From positions 62,001-126,000 of the forward strand of contig CAZICV010000006.1 of the NCBI GenBank assembly GCA_964537925.1: DNA of 64,000 nucleotides, written 5' to 3'. The DNA comes from SLDF01 sp964537925 (GTDB lineage Bacteria; Bacteroidota; Bacteroidia; Chitinophagales; Saprospiraceae). Both the position numbers and the translations under genes were made by a program. Of this stretch, positions 44,854 through 54,245 are shown one piece after another. Position 1 is the stretch's first letter, and the number at the start of each line of letters is the position of its first letter. Below the pieces are notes generated by a model. That model was not told the DNA's origin and ran no database searches. It saw nothing but the letters and a program-made list of their open reading frames with translations.

Positions 44854-45858
44854 TTGGAACATCCGCTGATACTGGCCATCGAATCCTCCTGCGACGATAC
44901 ATCCGCCGCAGTGCTGGCAGGAAGAAAGGTAATGAGCAATGTGATCGCGAGCCAGCTTTCCCACCGGCTGTACGGTGGCGTAGTACCTGAAGTGGCTTCG
45001 CGCGAGCACCAGGAGAAGATCGTGGCCGTAGTCGCCCAGGCGCTGGAGACAGCCGGGGTGGACAGGCGGCAGATAGAGGCGGTCGCCTTTACCCGGGGGC
45101 CGGGGCTGGCCGGGTCGCTCATGGTCGGCACCAGCTTCGCCAAAGCATTTGCACTCGCCCGGCGGCTGCCGCTCATAGAAGTGAATCACATGCAGGCGCA
45201 CGTAGCGGCCCACCTGATCGATCCGCCGTTCCCGGAGTTTCCTTTCCTGTGCCTCACCGTATCGGGTGGCCATACGCAGATCGTGCTGGTCCACTCGCCG
45301 GTTTCGATGGAGATACTGGGCGAGACCGTGGACGATGCCGCCGGGGAGGCCTTCGACAAGACAGGCAAGCTGCTGGGCCTACCCTACCCGGCAGGTCCGG
45401 AGATCGACAAGCTGGCCCGCCAGGGCAATCCTGTGTACAGCTTCCCGATACCGGATATGCCGGGCTACCAGTTCAGCTTCAGCGGACTGAAGACGGCCAT
45501 TCTTTATTTCCTGCAGCGTCAGCAGGAGCTGGATCCGCAGTTTGCTGAGAAAAACAAGGCGGATATCTGCGCTTCCGTACAGCACACGATCATACGGATC
45601 CTCCTGAAAAAACTGCAATTGGCCGCCCGCGAAACGGGTATCCGCCACATAGGCATAGCTGGAGGCGTAGCGGCCAATTCGGGCCTGCGCACAACGCTGC
45701 AGGAGCTCGGCCGGGAACAGGGCTGGCAGGTCTATATCCCGCAGTTCCAGTACTGCACAGACAATGCCGCCATGATCGGCATCGCCGCCTACTTCAAGTA
45801 CCTGAGGGCCGACTTTGTCCTGCAGGATGTATCGCCGGATGCACGCATGAGCTTCTGA
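44854..45858 (+). CDS. tsaD: tRNA t6A threonylcarbamoyltransferase TsaD
   Basis: 334 residues. The start is TTG at 44854 because the family opens with ILAIESSCDDTSAAVL and no ATG precedes it; the next ATG is well inside the conserved region. ASHK fold: the metal-binding HMQAH (~111-115), the phosphate-binding SGGHT (~137), AGPEID, and FSGLKTAI; C-terminal GGVAANSGLR and CTDNAAMIGIAAY are intact. With TsaB and TsaE it transfers threonylcarbamoyl to A37 of ANN-decoding tRNAs. It is divergent from the DUF3822 operon and convergent with the DUF697 gene. Confidence 0.95.
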   Translation: MEHPLILAIESSCDDTSAAVLAGRKVMSNVIASQLSHRLYGGVVPEVASREHQEKIVAVVAQALETAGVDRRQIEAVAFTRGPGLAGSLMVGTSFAKAFALARRLPLIEVNHMQAHVAAHLIDPPFPEFPFLCLTVSGGHTQIVLVHSPVSMEILGETVDDAAGEAFDKTGKLLGLPYPAGPEIDKLARQGNPVYSFPIPDMPGYQFSFSGLKTAILYFLQRQQELDPQFAEKNKADICASVQHTIIRILLKKLQLAARETGIRHIGIAGGVAANSGLRTTLQELGREQGWQVYIPQFQYCTDNAAMIGIAAYFKYLRADFVLQDVSPDARMSF

Positions 45859-45865
45859 CCGCGCC

Positions 45866-45884
45866 GATCCCGGAGACCGGGATC
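45866..45884. terminator. Perfect hairpin between convergent tsaD and DUF697 genes
   Basis: GATCCCGG/CCGGGATC with a 3-nt AGA loop. It starts 8 nt past the tsaD stop and touches the DUF697 stop at 45883. T tract is weak on both strands, so termination is a guess; it is the only structure in the gap. Confidence 0.5.
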
Positions 45885-46506
45885 AACTGTTTAGTATATC
45901 CGATTTGAGCTGCTCGTACTCGGCATCGTTGATCATACCTTTTTCCTTCAGGCTGACCAGTTCCTTGAGCCGGTCGAGCTTATCACCTGAAGCGCCCGGC
46001 GCTGTAGCCGCTTCGGCCGGGGCGGCAGTCTGCTGTTTGGCGGTCTCTTCTTCGGCCCGGATATCCGTAGCGATCTTCTTGCCCTTCTCGAACTTTTCGT
46101 TGTACATCTTCCTGAGCCGGTCTATATCGAAGTCGAGTATGGTGCCGCCGGTTTCAAAGTGCTTTTTGAATACCTCACCTATGGCGTAACTGGACGCACC
46201 GGACAGCACAGACATCGTGACCCCGCCCAGTACGGACCCTATACCGGGTATGAACTTGACGGCCTGCGCACCCAGTCTCGCCAGACCGCTGCCTGTGAGC
46301 GCCGATATGATGGCCTTGCCGTCGTTTTCCCTGAAATCGATCTCGTAGACCTTGCACATCTGGCGGATCATATCAAGCTGGATCGCACTCACTGCAAAGA
46401 AATCAGCTATGGGCACGGGGATCAGCCCCGCTCCCATCGACCAGACCATGTGGTTGCGAATGATCTTGTCGGCCTCGCGGCTCTTCTCTTCCGGGTTCAT
46501 CTCCAT
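45883..46506 (-). CDS. DUF697 membrane protein with C-terminal SHOCT helix pair
   Basis: 207 residues. The N-terminal DUF697 (YcjF/GTPase-associated) region has two hydrophobic segments: WSMGAGLIPVPIADFFAVSAIQLDMI (~23-48) and the Gly-rich FIPGIGSVLGGVTMSVLSGASSYAIGEVF (~90-118). A charged linker with Ala/Pro repeats follows, then a SHOCT helix pair at ~175-205 (KLDRLKELVSLKEKGMINDAEYEQLKSDIL). Such proteins are inner-membrane and of unknown role; SHOCT regions often promote oligomerisation. It converges with tsaD and lies 23 nt downstream of the A2M gene on the same strand. Confidence 0.8.
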   Translation of the reverse strand: MEMNPEEKSREADKIIRNHMVWSMGAGLIPVPIADFFAVSAIQLDMIRQMCKVYEIDFRENDGKAIISALTGSGLARLGAQAVKFIPGIGSVLGGVTMSVLSGASSYAIGEVFKKHFETGGTILDFDIDRLRKMYNEKFEKGKKIATDIRAEEETAKQQTAAPAEAATAPGASGDKLDRLKELVSLKEKGMINDAEYEQLKSDILNS

Positions 46507-46529
46507 ATCGGATGTATTTAGTGGGAAAG

Positions 46530-49500
46530 TTAACGAATAAACCCAAGTCTTGTACCCGCCGCATGGCTGGTAAACTCAGGCGCATACATACACTGGATCG
46601 TAGACACACCCGCGCTGAAGTCGCCCGCATGGAATACACGCAGCTCGTACTCCCATACATACTTGCCCGGCTGTACCCGATCTATGAAAATATCCGTGCC
46701 TGTATCCCGGATGCTGTGGTAGTAGCCCAGTCCGCCGCTCCAGCGATAGCCGCTGACCGTCTCCATCTGCTCCAGGCCGGCAGCATGCATTACACGCAGG
46801 TGCAGGTACTCCATCGACCGGTCTGCCTGCAGCTCTACACGGGCTACGAGCCGGTCCCCTACCTTCGGACTTACACCCGCACCCAGCGGCTGCAGCACAG
46901 GGCCTTTGTCCGTATCCCGCTTGATGTACCAGGTCTGCTGCAGCTTCAGGGGCGTACCCTCGAATGTCTTCACTTGATCCAGGTCTTCGAAGTACTGCAC
47001 ATACAACGCACCCCAGGCAGGTCCTTTGTTCGGGTTCTTCAGCCGTATCTCCGAAAAGTCGGGCATCGGCGACCCGCCCGCGTAGTCCTTGCGGTAGTAG
47101 CCTGTGCCTGCCTCCTGTTTACCTGCAGTCACCAGTTCGCCTCCCTTTGTCCGCACTTCCACCGGCGCCGTCTCAGACAGCCAATTCTCTCCATAGTGCA
47201 GGAAGGTATACACCGCTTTGGCCGTAGCCTTGGTCGTCTTCCAGTGGTTCGTCTGCTTGTTCTTCAGCAGCCATTTCTTCATCTCAGCGATCAGTTCATG
47301 TGACTCCGGCTGCACTTCCGAAAATGCTTCGATCAGCACCGTCTGCGTCTCTACCGGGTCCTCGTACCAGAACCAGCCCCTCGGCAGCTTCCAGTACACA
47401 CCCAGCTCCTCCGTACGCACCGAACGCTCACGCAGAGAGCGGATGATCCCCTGAGCAGGGGCCTTGCGCAGGTTGCGGTGCAGCACCACGGCCGCCGTCG
47501 CCTGCTCCATGATACCGCGCTTCATCCAGTACTTCTCCGCCTGGCCCAGGTAGTAGTCCATGATCTTGCGCAATTGCTCGGACACCGGAAAGTCCTTGTA
47601 GTAGCTGCGCATCAGCAGGTAGTGCAGCGTCACTGCATCCAGGTGATCATCCTCCCACTTCGCTTTGCCCGCGGTCACCAGCTTCTCCAGCTCTTTGTAC
47701 TGGGTCACTGCCCGCTCATCGGTATATGTCAGCGCCTGCAGGATCATCTGCCGGATGCGCTCATCCGAACGTATATCCTCCACGCCCAGCCGGTCCAGGT
47801 GGCCCCAGGATTCCAGGATCGTCTGCGTAATGTAACGGTCCGCACGACCTCCCTTGAACCACGGGAACCCGCCGTCCGGCAACTGGCGCTCCGCCAGCTT
47901 GTCGATCGCCGTCTGCCGCTCATGGCCCAGTTGGTTCAGGTCAAACAGCAGGGCGATGCGCTTGCGCTGCTCCGCCTCCGATGCCGCTGCCCGTACCCAG
48001 GGTGTCTCGCTCAGCAACACAGACTTCAGGTCAGGGTTCTTCTCCAGGTTACTCACCAGCGCATCCGAATTGCGCCACTGGTCAAATACAGCTTTCGTGC
48101 GCGGGTACTTGCGCAGTACCGATGCCGACAGGCTGTTCGCATAATACCGGCTGAATATCTGCTCCGTACACTCGTACGGGTATTCAGACAGGTATGGTAG
48201 CGCCAGTATCGCATACCAGGCAGGATTCTCCGTCATCTCCAGCGATACCTGGTGTATCCGCGCCGTAGCAGAGCTACGCACCCGCGCCACGGGAGACTCG
48301 CGGAACGTACGTTCTGCTCCGCCATTGACCCAGAGTACCTGCGACTCTGTCAGCAGGATGCGGTTGGTCAGTACAGGGAGTACACCCTCTTCGCCGTCGG
48401 TGTGTGCTCCCGCACGGGCATATATCCTGTAACCCAGCGTTCCCAGGTAGTCAGCCGGTATTTTTAGTTCCCAGGCAGCTCCTTTACTGCCACCGGCAGG
48501 TACGGACAGGTTTGTACGGGCTGTACTGCTTATGAAAGAATCCAGGGCGATACCCGAGACAGGATCGAAGAGTTCTATCCAGGCAGTAGCACTGAGTTCC
48601 TTATCCGTCATCGATTGTACGGAAGCTGCCACGCTGATCCGGTCGCCTTGTCGTACAAAACGCGGCATATTGGGAAATACCATCAGGTCCTTGCTGGTCT
48701 GCACGATCTCTTCCCTGAAACCCGTAGCCAGCTCCTTAGTATGTGCAAACAAAAGCAACCGCCAACCGGTCAGCGCCTCGTTCATCTTGAAACGGATCCG
48801 TACATTGCCCTGCTCATCGGTACGCAGGTCGGGGAAGAAAAATACTGTCTCCTTAAGGTTGGTACGCAACGCCGGAGGCAGTTGTTCTGCTTCAGGAGTT
48901 TGCTCATTGACCGACTCCTCGGCCGACGCATCAGCAGCCACTTTCGCCGATTCGGCAGCCGGGGGAGCGGCATTGCTTGCTTCCAGTCTCATGGGTAAAT
49001 TAACCGATTGCCTGTCTTCCAGGAATACGCCCCCTCTGCGCGCATACATCTGCCACCCGAATTGTTCCAGGTAGAGCCGGAGATCAGGTATTACCCGCAC
49101 AGGAGCGCCTTCGCCAGGGAGGTAAAACTCTACGTATGCACCGGTAGTCTGTGACTGCGGATACTGTCCCGACATGAATCCCCTTACGGGCATCCTGGAA
49201 GCAAACCGGATACCCGGCCAGTATTGTTTGACAAAAGCATCCAGCGAACGGTCGTACATGGCAGCCAGCAGCTCGGCGGCTACAGCATCCTTTTTGTGCC
49301 CGCTGATCTTCAGTTCCCAGGTTTCATCCTGCCCCGGCAACAATTTATCCCGGAAGCTGACCCACTCCAGTTGCAGGTCTTTGTTGGTAAAGGGAACAGC
49401 TATCCTCTCCGCCTGCTGTATCAGCGCGCCGTCGCCAGCGTACAAAACATGTACAAAGAAATCGCCCCGGTCCGTATCACGGACAGGCAGGTCGATGGAA

Positions 49501-52500
49501 CGATAGGTATTCTTCAATGACTTCCAGCCCTTGTCCACGATCTTGCCATCCCTTTCTACGATGACCAATGCACAGGATTTGCGGACGGCAGAGCCGTAAT
49601 AGAGACGCACAGTCTCTCCGGGCTCGGCTGTTGGCGCTGACAACAGGGACCAGACCGGCTTGACAAAGCCCTGCTTATTCTTCGTGGGATTGAACAGTTC
49701 GACGATACGTGTCTCACGTATTTCCCGGCCATCCTCATCCTTTAATGTCGCTACGATCTCGTAAAGACCCGTCGCCCAGTTCGTAGCAGGTATAGTGACT
49801 GCCGACCTGGAAGTAGCCGAAAAGACTTCCTTGCCCCGCTGCCAATTGGCGGGCAGGTGCTCCTCTTTGTATGGATAAACAGGCAGTTTTTTGCGAAACT
49901 CACCTTCCGTATAAAGATATTCGTCGGGCAACTCCCACACCCGGTCCCGGAGCGGGCGCTGCGGAGCTACCAGGGCACGGATCCGTACGGTCACATCTTT
50001 CTCTACGGCCGTTCCCTCGAGGTTGACCGCCTTGACCGGCAACTGTTTCCACTGGTCGGCCATAGCCCGCTCAGGGGCATCTATGATGACTTGGTAGCGG
50101 CGTTTACTCACCGGCAGGCTCTTCACGGCGCCACGCGTCTCTCCTGCATGATCGGTGATATCCGCACTGATCTGGAACTGGTAAACCGGGTCGCTGCCAA
50201 AACGGGCCGGAGATCCACCCACTGCCTCAAAAGTCACCGTGAATGCGCCGGAAGAGTCAGTACGCGCTATTCCCCTGGTGATCTCTATCTCCTCCGAACT
50301 GAAATGCGGCATCCGGTAATACCAGGGTATGAACGGATAGCGGACCTGCCTGGTGACCCTGAAGCTGACTTCTGCGCCATCCACAGGTGTGCCTGCAAAC
50401 TTGCGTGCGTGACCTGTGACCGAAACCATCTGCCCTACTGCGAAAGCATCCCGGATCGTATCAAAACTGACTTCGAAGCTGGGCCGCTTGTATTCTTCCA
50501 CCTGTATGCCCACCGACCCCATATTACCTGCCTGCAATGTAAAGCGTCCGGTCAGTCCACCGACCGGCAGTACAAAACTGCCCGATGCCGAGCCGAATTC
50601 GTTGGTCCTGACCTGTACCTGACTGAGGTCCTGGTAGTTGGCGTCTTTCAGGCGGATGTCCAGGTTCCTGGAAGACTGGATGACCGGCTGACCGCTGGTT
50701 GTCGTGCGCAATGCAACCACCTTCCAATACACTGTCTGCCCGGGCCGGTAGATAGCCCGGTCGGTAAAGAATACAACCTGCTCGCGCTGTTCCGTCCGCT
50801 CCTGGAAGGGGCGATTGTATATCCAGGGCAGGTACAGGGTATCTTTTTTATGGATGATCCGTGCAGCCGTGCGATAGTCCGGCATAGCAGGAAGGTCTGC
50901 GCTACCCTCCTTGTCCGTGCGCCTCGAACTGATATCGGCAGGCCTGTCCCACCGTTGCTCGTCGCGGTAGTCTCTCCATGTGCGCACCTGCACTTCCGCA
51001 CCCGAAACCGGGCCGCCCCTGCGCTTGTCCAGCACATAGAGCAAAGACCCTTTCTCCCCTCTTTGCTGCGCATAGGCAAGATCCGTCACCTGGAAGAAAG
51101 CATATCCTTCCGGGCCGGAACTGTCCGTCGCGCTCAGGCGAAGGATATAAAATCCAAGCTCGAGCGGATCACATATCCATTCGGCCCGGTGCATCCGGAG
51201 ATCATCATGTACGGGTAGTGGTTGTACTTTTGTAAGCACAGGTTTACCGGCAACCAGCCTGGCGGATTTCTCGATGTCCTGAAGCCGCTGCAGAGCCGTC
51301 CACTCCTCGTAGGCGACTTTGTGCAGGGTCAGGCGCGCAGATGCCTGGTTCTTAAAACTGAGCAGTACCGGGAATGCCTCCTTTGAGGAAGGTAATGAAG
51401 GAACCTGCAGTTGCAATGCACCGCCCTCAAGGCGACGCACCAGCTCGGCGCATTTCAGCGCACCAAACGAGCCGGGATAGGTCTTTATAGCGGATTTTGC
51501 CAGTTCGACCGCCTCTTTGTACCGATAGCGCAGCGCATGTGTACTGGTATCGGATATCACATAAGTATCTCCCTGCTCAGCCATGAGTCCAGCAAGCTCG
51601 TGGATCAGCTCTGCCACCGAAGGGTGAGATCCGCTTGCTTTTATATCTTTCTCCAGTGAGGCCATCAGTACCGGGTATACATCGCTGATATGGACCTGCG
51701 CGCGGGCAAACTGGTATCGCCAGAGATTGTAATAAACTGTTTTCTGCGGATGTCCCTTCGCCTCGGAAAGCGCCTTGTGAAACAGCAGCAGGTATTGGTC
51801 CCTTCTCGCCAGGGCCCCCGGCTCATCCTTTATACCCATCGCCAGGAAACCGGTCAGCGGGCCGATGGCTACGGAATCGGCTATACGGTATGTACGCGGA
51901 TCCTCCGCAAGGAGCGACTCACCGGATGAGAAATAGTTCAATGCGCGTACCCACAGCAGGTCCCGCAAAGACGAAACGATCTCACCGGCATAAGCGCCTT
52001 CGCCGTCAAGCAGCATCCGTATATCCGTGAGCGGCAGATCTTCTTTCTGCGGCAGCTCCAGTGAAGCCCGGAAGTACCCGGCTATCCTGTCCAGGAATTC
52101 CTGTGAGGTCCACTGGTCCGGCGTGCCGGTATCCGTACGCTCCACACGGGTCCGCTGCCCGATACGCCACTGATCCTGCCGGTAATACTGATCATATACG
52201 GAAGCGAGTATGCTGAACAGGAGATAGCGCGATGCACCGGAAGACTGCTCCAATACCTGCTCCAGGTAGTGGATATCGGCATAGCTGTCGTGAGCCGGGT
52301 CCAGCCGGGCAAGCAAAACGGCCTTCAGCGCATGTGCCCGCACATAGGCAGCAGTCATCTGCCTGAGTTCAGGTCGGGCAAGCAGGCGGTCCACTTCCTG
52401 GTCGGCAGTCTGATAAAGCCCTCTCTGCATGAGAGAGTCAAGGCGCTTCCAGACTTCGCCGGATATCGTAGTATCTGCTTCCATTACCTGATTTTTGAGT

Positions 52501-52574
52501 TGGGTGGTTTGTGTCGTGGGTACAGGCTGTACAGAAAATACCAGCTTCAATACCAATAGGCTGAACCAGATCAT
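46530..52574 (-). CDS. Alpha-2-macroglobulin family protein (thioester-containing)
   Basis: 2014 residues. The short hydrophobic N-terminus (WFSLLVLKLVFSV) suggests a signal peptide. A helical N-terminal region (~40-430) is followed by MG-type beta-sandwich domains (VVFFTDRAIYRPGQTVYWK at ~620 is the MG2 signature; FPNMPRFVRQGDRISVAASVQ near 1370 is typical of MG7 and onward). The thioester motif is C1469-T-E-Q in YPYECTEQIFSRYYANSL, so trap activity is possible. An alpha/alpha barrel (thioester domain) and C-terminal receptor-like domain end the protein. Bacterial A2Ms protect the envelope against proteases. No penicillin-binding protein PbpC is adjacent, unlike in enterobacteria; the neighbours are DUF697 and an FAD oxidoreductase. 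Confidence 0.93.
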   Translation of the reverse strand: MIWFSLLVLKLVFSVQPVPTTQTTQLKNQVMEADTTISGEVWKRLDSLMQRGLYQTADQEVDRLLARPELRQMTAAYVRAHALKAVLLARLDPAHDSYADIHYLEQVLEQSSGASRYLLFSILASVYDQYYRQDQWRIGQRTRVERTDTGTPDQWTSQEFLDRIAGYFRASLELPQKEDLPLTDIRMLLDGEGAYAGEIVSSLRDLLWVRALNYFSSGESLLAEDPRTYRIADSVAIGPLTGFLAMGIKDEPGALARRDQYLLLFHKALSEAKGHPQKTVYYNLWRYQFARAQVHISDVYPVLMASLEKDIKASGSHPSVAELIHELAGLMAEQGDTYVISDTSTHALRYRYKEAVELAKSAIKTYPGSFGALKCAELVRRLEGGALQLQVPSLPSSKEAFPVLLSFKNQASARLTLHKVAYEEWTALQRLQDIEKSARLVAGKPVLTKVQPLPVHDDLRMHRAEWICDPLELGFYILRLSATDSSGPEGYAFFQVTDLAYAQQRGEKGSLLYVLDKRRGGPVSGAEVQVRTWRDYRDEQRWDRPADISSRRTDKEGSADLPAMPDYRTAARIIHKKDTLYLPWIYNRPFQERTEQREQVVFFTDRAIYRPGQTVYWKVVALRTTTSGQPVIQSSRNLDIRLKDANYQDLSQVQVRTNEFGSASGSFVLPVGGLTGRFTLQAGNMGSVGIQVEEYKRPSFEVSFDTIRDAFAVGQMVSVTGHARKFAGTPVDGAEVSFRVTRQVRYPFIPWYYRMPHFSSEEIEITRGIARTDSSGAFTVTFEAVGGSPARFGSDPVYQFQISADITDHAGETRGAVKSLPVSKRRYQVIIDAPERAMADQWKQLPVKAVNLEGTAVEKDVTVRIRALVAPQRPLRDRVWELPDEYLYTEGEFRKKLPVYPYKEEHLPANWQRGKEVFSATSRSAVTIPATNWATGLYEIVATLKDEDGREIRETRIVELFNPTKNKQGFVKPVWSLLSAPTAEPGETVRLYYGSAVRKSCALVIVERDGKIVDKGWKSLKNTYRSIDLPVRDTDRGDFFVHVLYAGDGALIQQAERIAVPFTNKDLQLEWVSFRDKLLPGQDETWELKISGHKKDAVAAELLAAMYDRSLDAFVKQYWPGIRFASRMPVRGFMSGQYPQSQTTGAYVEFYLPGEGAPVRVIPDLRLYLEQFGWQMYARRGGVFLEDRQSVNLPMRLEASNAAPPAAESAKVAADASAEESVNEQTPEAEQLPPALRTNLKETVFFFPDLRTDEQGNVRIRFKMNEALTGWRLLLFAHTKELATGFREEIVQTSKDLMVFPNMPRFVRQGDRISVAASVQSMTDKELSATAWIELFDPVSGIALDSFISSTARTNLSVPAGGSKGAAWELKIPADYLGTLGYRIYARAGAHTDGEEGVLPVLTNRILLTESQVLWVNGGAERTFRESPVARVRSSATARIHQVSLEMTENPAWYAILALPYLSEYPYECTEQIFSRYYANSLSASVLRKYPRTKAVFDQWRNSDALVSNLEKNPDLKSVLLSETPWVRAAASEAEQRKRIALLFDLNQLGHERQTAIDKLAERQLPDGGFPWFKGGRADRYITQTILESWGHLDRLGVEDIRSDERIRQMILQALTYTDERAVTQYKELEKLVTAGKAKWEDDHLDAVTLHYLLMRSYYKDFPVSEQLRKIMDYYLGQAEKYWMKRGIMEQATAAVVLHRNLRKAPAQGIIRSLRERSVRTEELGVYWKLPRGWFWYEDPVETQTVLIEAFSEVQPESHELIAEMKKWLLKNKQTNHWKTTKATAKAVYTFLHYGENWLSETAPVEVRTKGGELVTAGKQEAGTGYYRKDYAGGSPMPDFSEIRLKNPNKGPAWGALYVQYFEDLDQVKTFEGTPLKLQQTWYIKRDTDKGPVLQPLGAGVSPKVGDRLVARVELQADRSMEYLHLRVMHAAGLEQMETVSGYRWSGGLGYYHSIRDTGTDIFIDRVQPGKYVWEYELRVFHAGDFSAGVSTIQCMYAPEFTSHAAGTRLGFIR

Positions 52575-52630
52575 ATATGACAGATTTCTTAATGAACGAA
52601 TCTACAGAACAGAAGATACAGAAAAGAAGA

Positions 52631-53671
52631 TTATTTTTTGAACCTCCGCACATCTATTGCATCCGGAATGGCCTCTTTGTCGAGGAGCCGCCCCAGGATC
52701 GACCGTGCACACCAGGGCGCCAGGGAAGTCCCCTTGGTACCTAGCCCGTTCAATACGAGCAGACGACCGTCATAGCCCACCGGACCGACCACCGGTCTCC
52801 GGTCGCGCACGGCCGGGCGAATACCGGCTCGATGATCTACGATCTCATAAGGGACCAACAGTATCTCATCCAGTTGGGCGACGATCTCCTCGCGCCGCGA
52901 ACGCTCAGGAAGATGATCCCGGGCATGCCAGGCATAGGTAGCGCCGGTCCAATAGGTGTAAGGCCCGATCCTGGACAGGAAAAAATGGTCTTTGTAGACC
53001 GTATGCAGATCATGATCGAGCCGTATGATCAATGCTTCGCCCTTGACCGGCTGGAACGGTATGTGACTCAACACAGGATCGGCAGCCGCACCTGCTCCGT
53101 CGCAGAGGATGACCCCCTCGTAGTCTTCCCCGTCATAACCGATACCGTCCTGGTGCGGCGACATCGTTCCGGGCAAAAAACTGTCTTCGATCAGCAGCCC
53201 TTCGGCGATCAGGCGATCGCGCCATATGCTCAGCAAAGTACGGATATCCACCTGGAAACCTCCTCTGATCTCCCCTATCCCTGCCGCAGGTCGGGCTATA
53301 CCGGTCCACTCGCTCTGATCGGCTATATGGACATAAGGCATATAGGCCGGTTGATCCATACGGGCATACCAGTCGTTCCATTTACCCGCGTCATGTATGG
53401 CCCTGTGGATGATCCTGGGAGCCAATAGATCGGCGCCCATATCCGCCTCCAGCTGGCGGTAGACCTCGATCGCTACCTCGCTCAACTGCCCGAACTCCCA
53501 GGATAGCGTAAAAAACTTGCCGGTCACCGGATTGACAAGACCAGCAGCAGCAAAACTCGCGGATCGGTCGAGTCCGCTGTCTATGACCCTGAACGGATAC
53601 CCACGCCGGTAGAGCAGGTAACTCAGCAATGTACCGGCAATACCCTGCCCCACGACCAGGTATGGCTTCAT
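52631..53671 (-). CDS. FAD-dependent oxidoreductase (glycine/D-amino acid oxidase-like)
   Basis: 346 residues. The N-terminal Rossmann motif GQGIAGTLLSYLLYRRG (GxGxxG at 8-13) binds FAD; AAGLVNPVTGKFFTLSW and a C-terminal HRAGIRPAVRDRRPVVGPVG then LVLNGLGTKGTSLAPWCA match DAO/GlyOx family enzymes. It could oxidise an amino acid or tRNA-linked amine. No MnmC methyltransferase domain is present, though the C-terminal layout resembles the MnmC2 group. It overlaps the YjbR gene by 4 nt, so they are co-transcribed. Confidence 0.85.
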   Translation of the reverse strand: MKPYLVVGQGIAGTLLSYLLYRRGYPFRVIDSGLDRSASFAAAGLVNPVTGKFFTLSWEFGQLSEVAIEVYRQLEADMGADLLAPRIIHRAIHDAGKWNDWYARMDQPAYMPYVHIADQSEWTGIARPAAGIGEIRGGFQVDIRTLLSIWRDRLIAEGLLIEDSFLPGTMSPHQDGIGYDGEDYEGVILCDGAGAAADPVLSHIPFQPVKGEALIIRLDHDLHTVYKDHFFLSRIGPYTYWTGATYAWHARDHLPERSRREEIVAQLDEILLVPYEIVDHRAGIRPAVRDRRPVVGPVGYDGRLLVLNGLGTKGTSLAPWCARSILGRLLDKEAIPDAIDVRRFKK

Positions 53672-54039
53672 ATATCCCGTTTTTGCGCGGCTTCCGCTTC
53701 AGCTCTCAGCGCTTTGGGCAATGAACGCACCACCAGTTCGTAAGAGTGGTCAACCCAGGACTGCAGCAGTTCATCCGGCAGGCCGTCTTCGAAGTATACA
53801 GTATTCCAGTGCTTCTTATTCATGTGATAACCCGGCTGCACCTGGTGGTATTGGTCGCGCAACTCGATAACCTTATCCGGGTCGCATTTCAGGTTGACAG
53901 AGAAGATATCGCTGTCAAGCCCCGTCAGGGCGAAGACCTTGCCCAGCACTTTGTAGACCAACGTCTGTTCGCCGAAAGGAAAAGTTTCCTCGACCCCGTA
54001 TTTGGCCAGGCAGTACTCACGGAAGGATTCGATGTCCAT
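53668..54039 (-). CDS. MmcQ/YjbR family DNA-binding-fold protein
   Basis: 123 residues. Matches the YjbR/CyaY-like fold family end to end: MDIESFREYCLAKYGVEETFPFGE opening, FALTGLDSDIFSVNLKCDPDKVIELRDQY middle, and YHMNKKHWNTVYFEDGLPDELLQSWVDHSYELVV near the end. The YHMNKKHWNT block is the most conserved. The family has a double-wing fold and no firm function, and is often linked to stress or small-molecule regulation. It overlaps the FAD oxidoreductase by 4 nt. Confidence 0.9.
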   Translation of the reverse strand: MDIESFREYCLAKYGVEETFPFGEQTLVYKVLGKVFALTGLDSDIFSVNLKCDPDKVIELRDQYHQVQPGYHMNKKHWNTVYFEDGLPDELLQSWVDHSYELVVRSLPKALRAEAEAAQKRDI

Positions 54040-54065
54040 ACTGCGTAATTTGAGGTGAAAATTTT

Positions 54066-54073
54066 TACATTTG
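54066..54073 (+). promoter_or_regulatory. -7 box for the tRNA-Arg gene
   Basis: TACATTTG fits TAnnTTTG and sits 21 nt upstream of the tRNA 5' end. A TTTG at 54049-54052 is closer than the usual -33 spacing. Confidence 0.5.
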
Positions 54074-54094
54074 CGCCGGATTCAGATCCGATAT

Positions 54095-54166
54095 GGTCCC
54101 GTAGTTCAATGGATAGAATAGAAGTTTCCTAAACTTTTGATACAGGTTCGATTCCTGTCGGGACTA
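54095..54166 (+). tRNA. tRNA-Arg (anticodon CCT)
   Basis: A full cloverleaf can be folded: acceptor GGTCCCG/CGGGACT (with one G-U), D-stem GTTC/GAAT, anticodon stem GAAGT/ACTTT with loop TTCCTAA (anticodon CCT, reading AGG), and T-arm ACAGG/CCTGT with loop TTCGATT. Discriminator base A; CCA is not encoded. It decodes a rare arginine codon. Confidence 0.95.
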
Positions 54167-54176
54167 CTACCCGGAA

Positions 54177-54220
54177 AAAGCGCAGCCACTCTTGTCAGGA
54201 TGGCTGCGCTTTCGTTTTTT
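54177..54220. terminator. Strong bidirectional terminator
   Basis: A perfect 12-bp stem AAAGCGCAGCCA/TGGCTGCGCTTT with a 12-nt loop, followed by CGTTTTTT on the plus strand; on the minus strand it ends in CTTTTTCC. It ends the tRNA transcript and also the S46 peptidase transcript coming from the right. Confidence 0.85.
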
Positions 54221-54245
54221 GCATAGGGGGCTGACCTCTCCTGCT

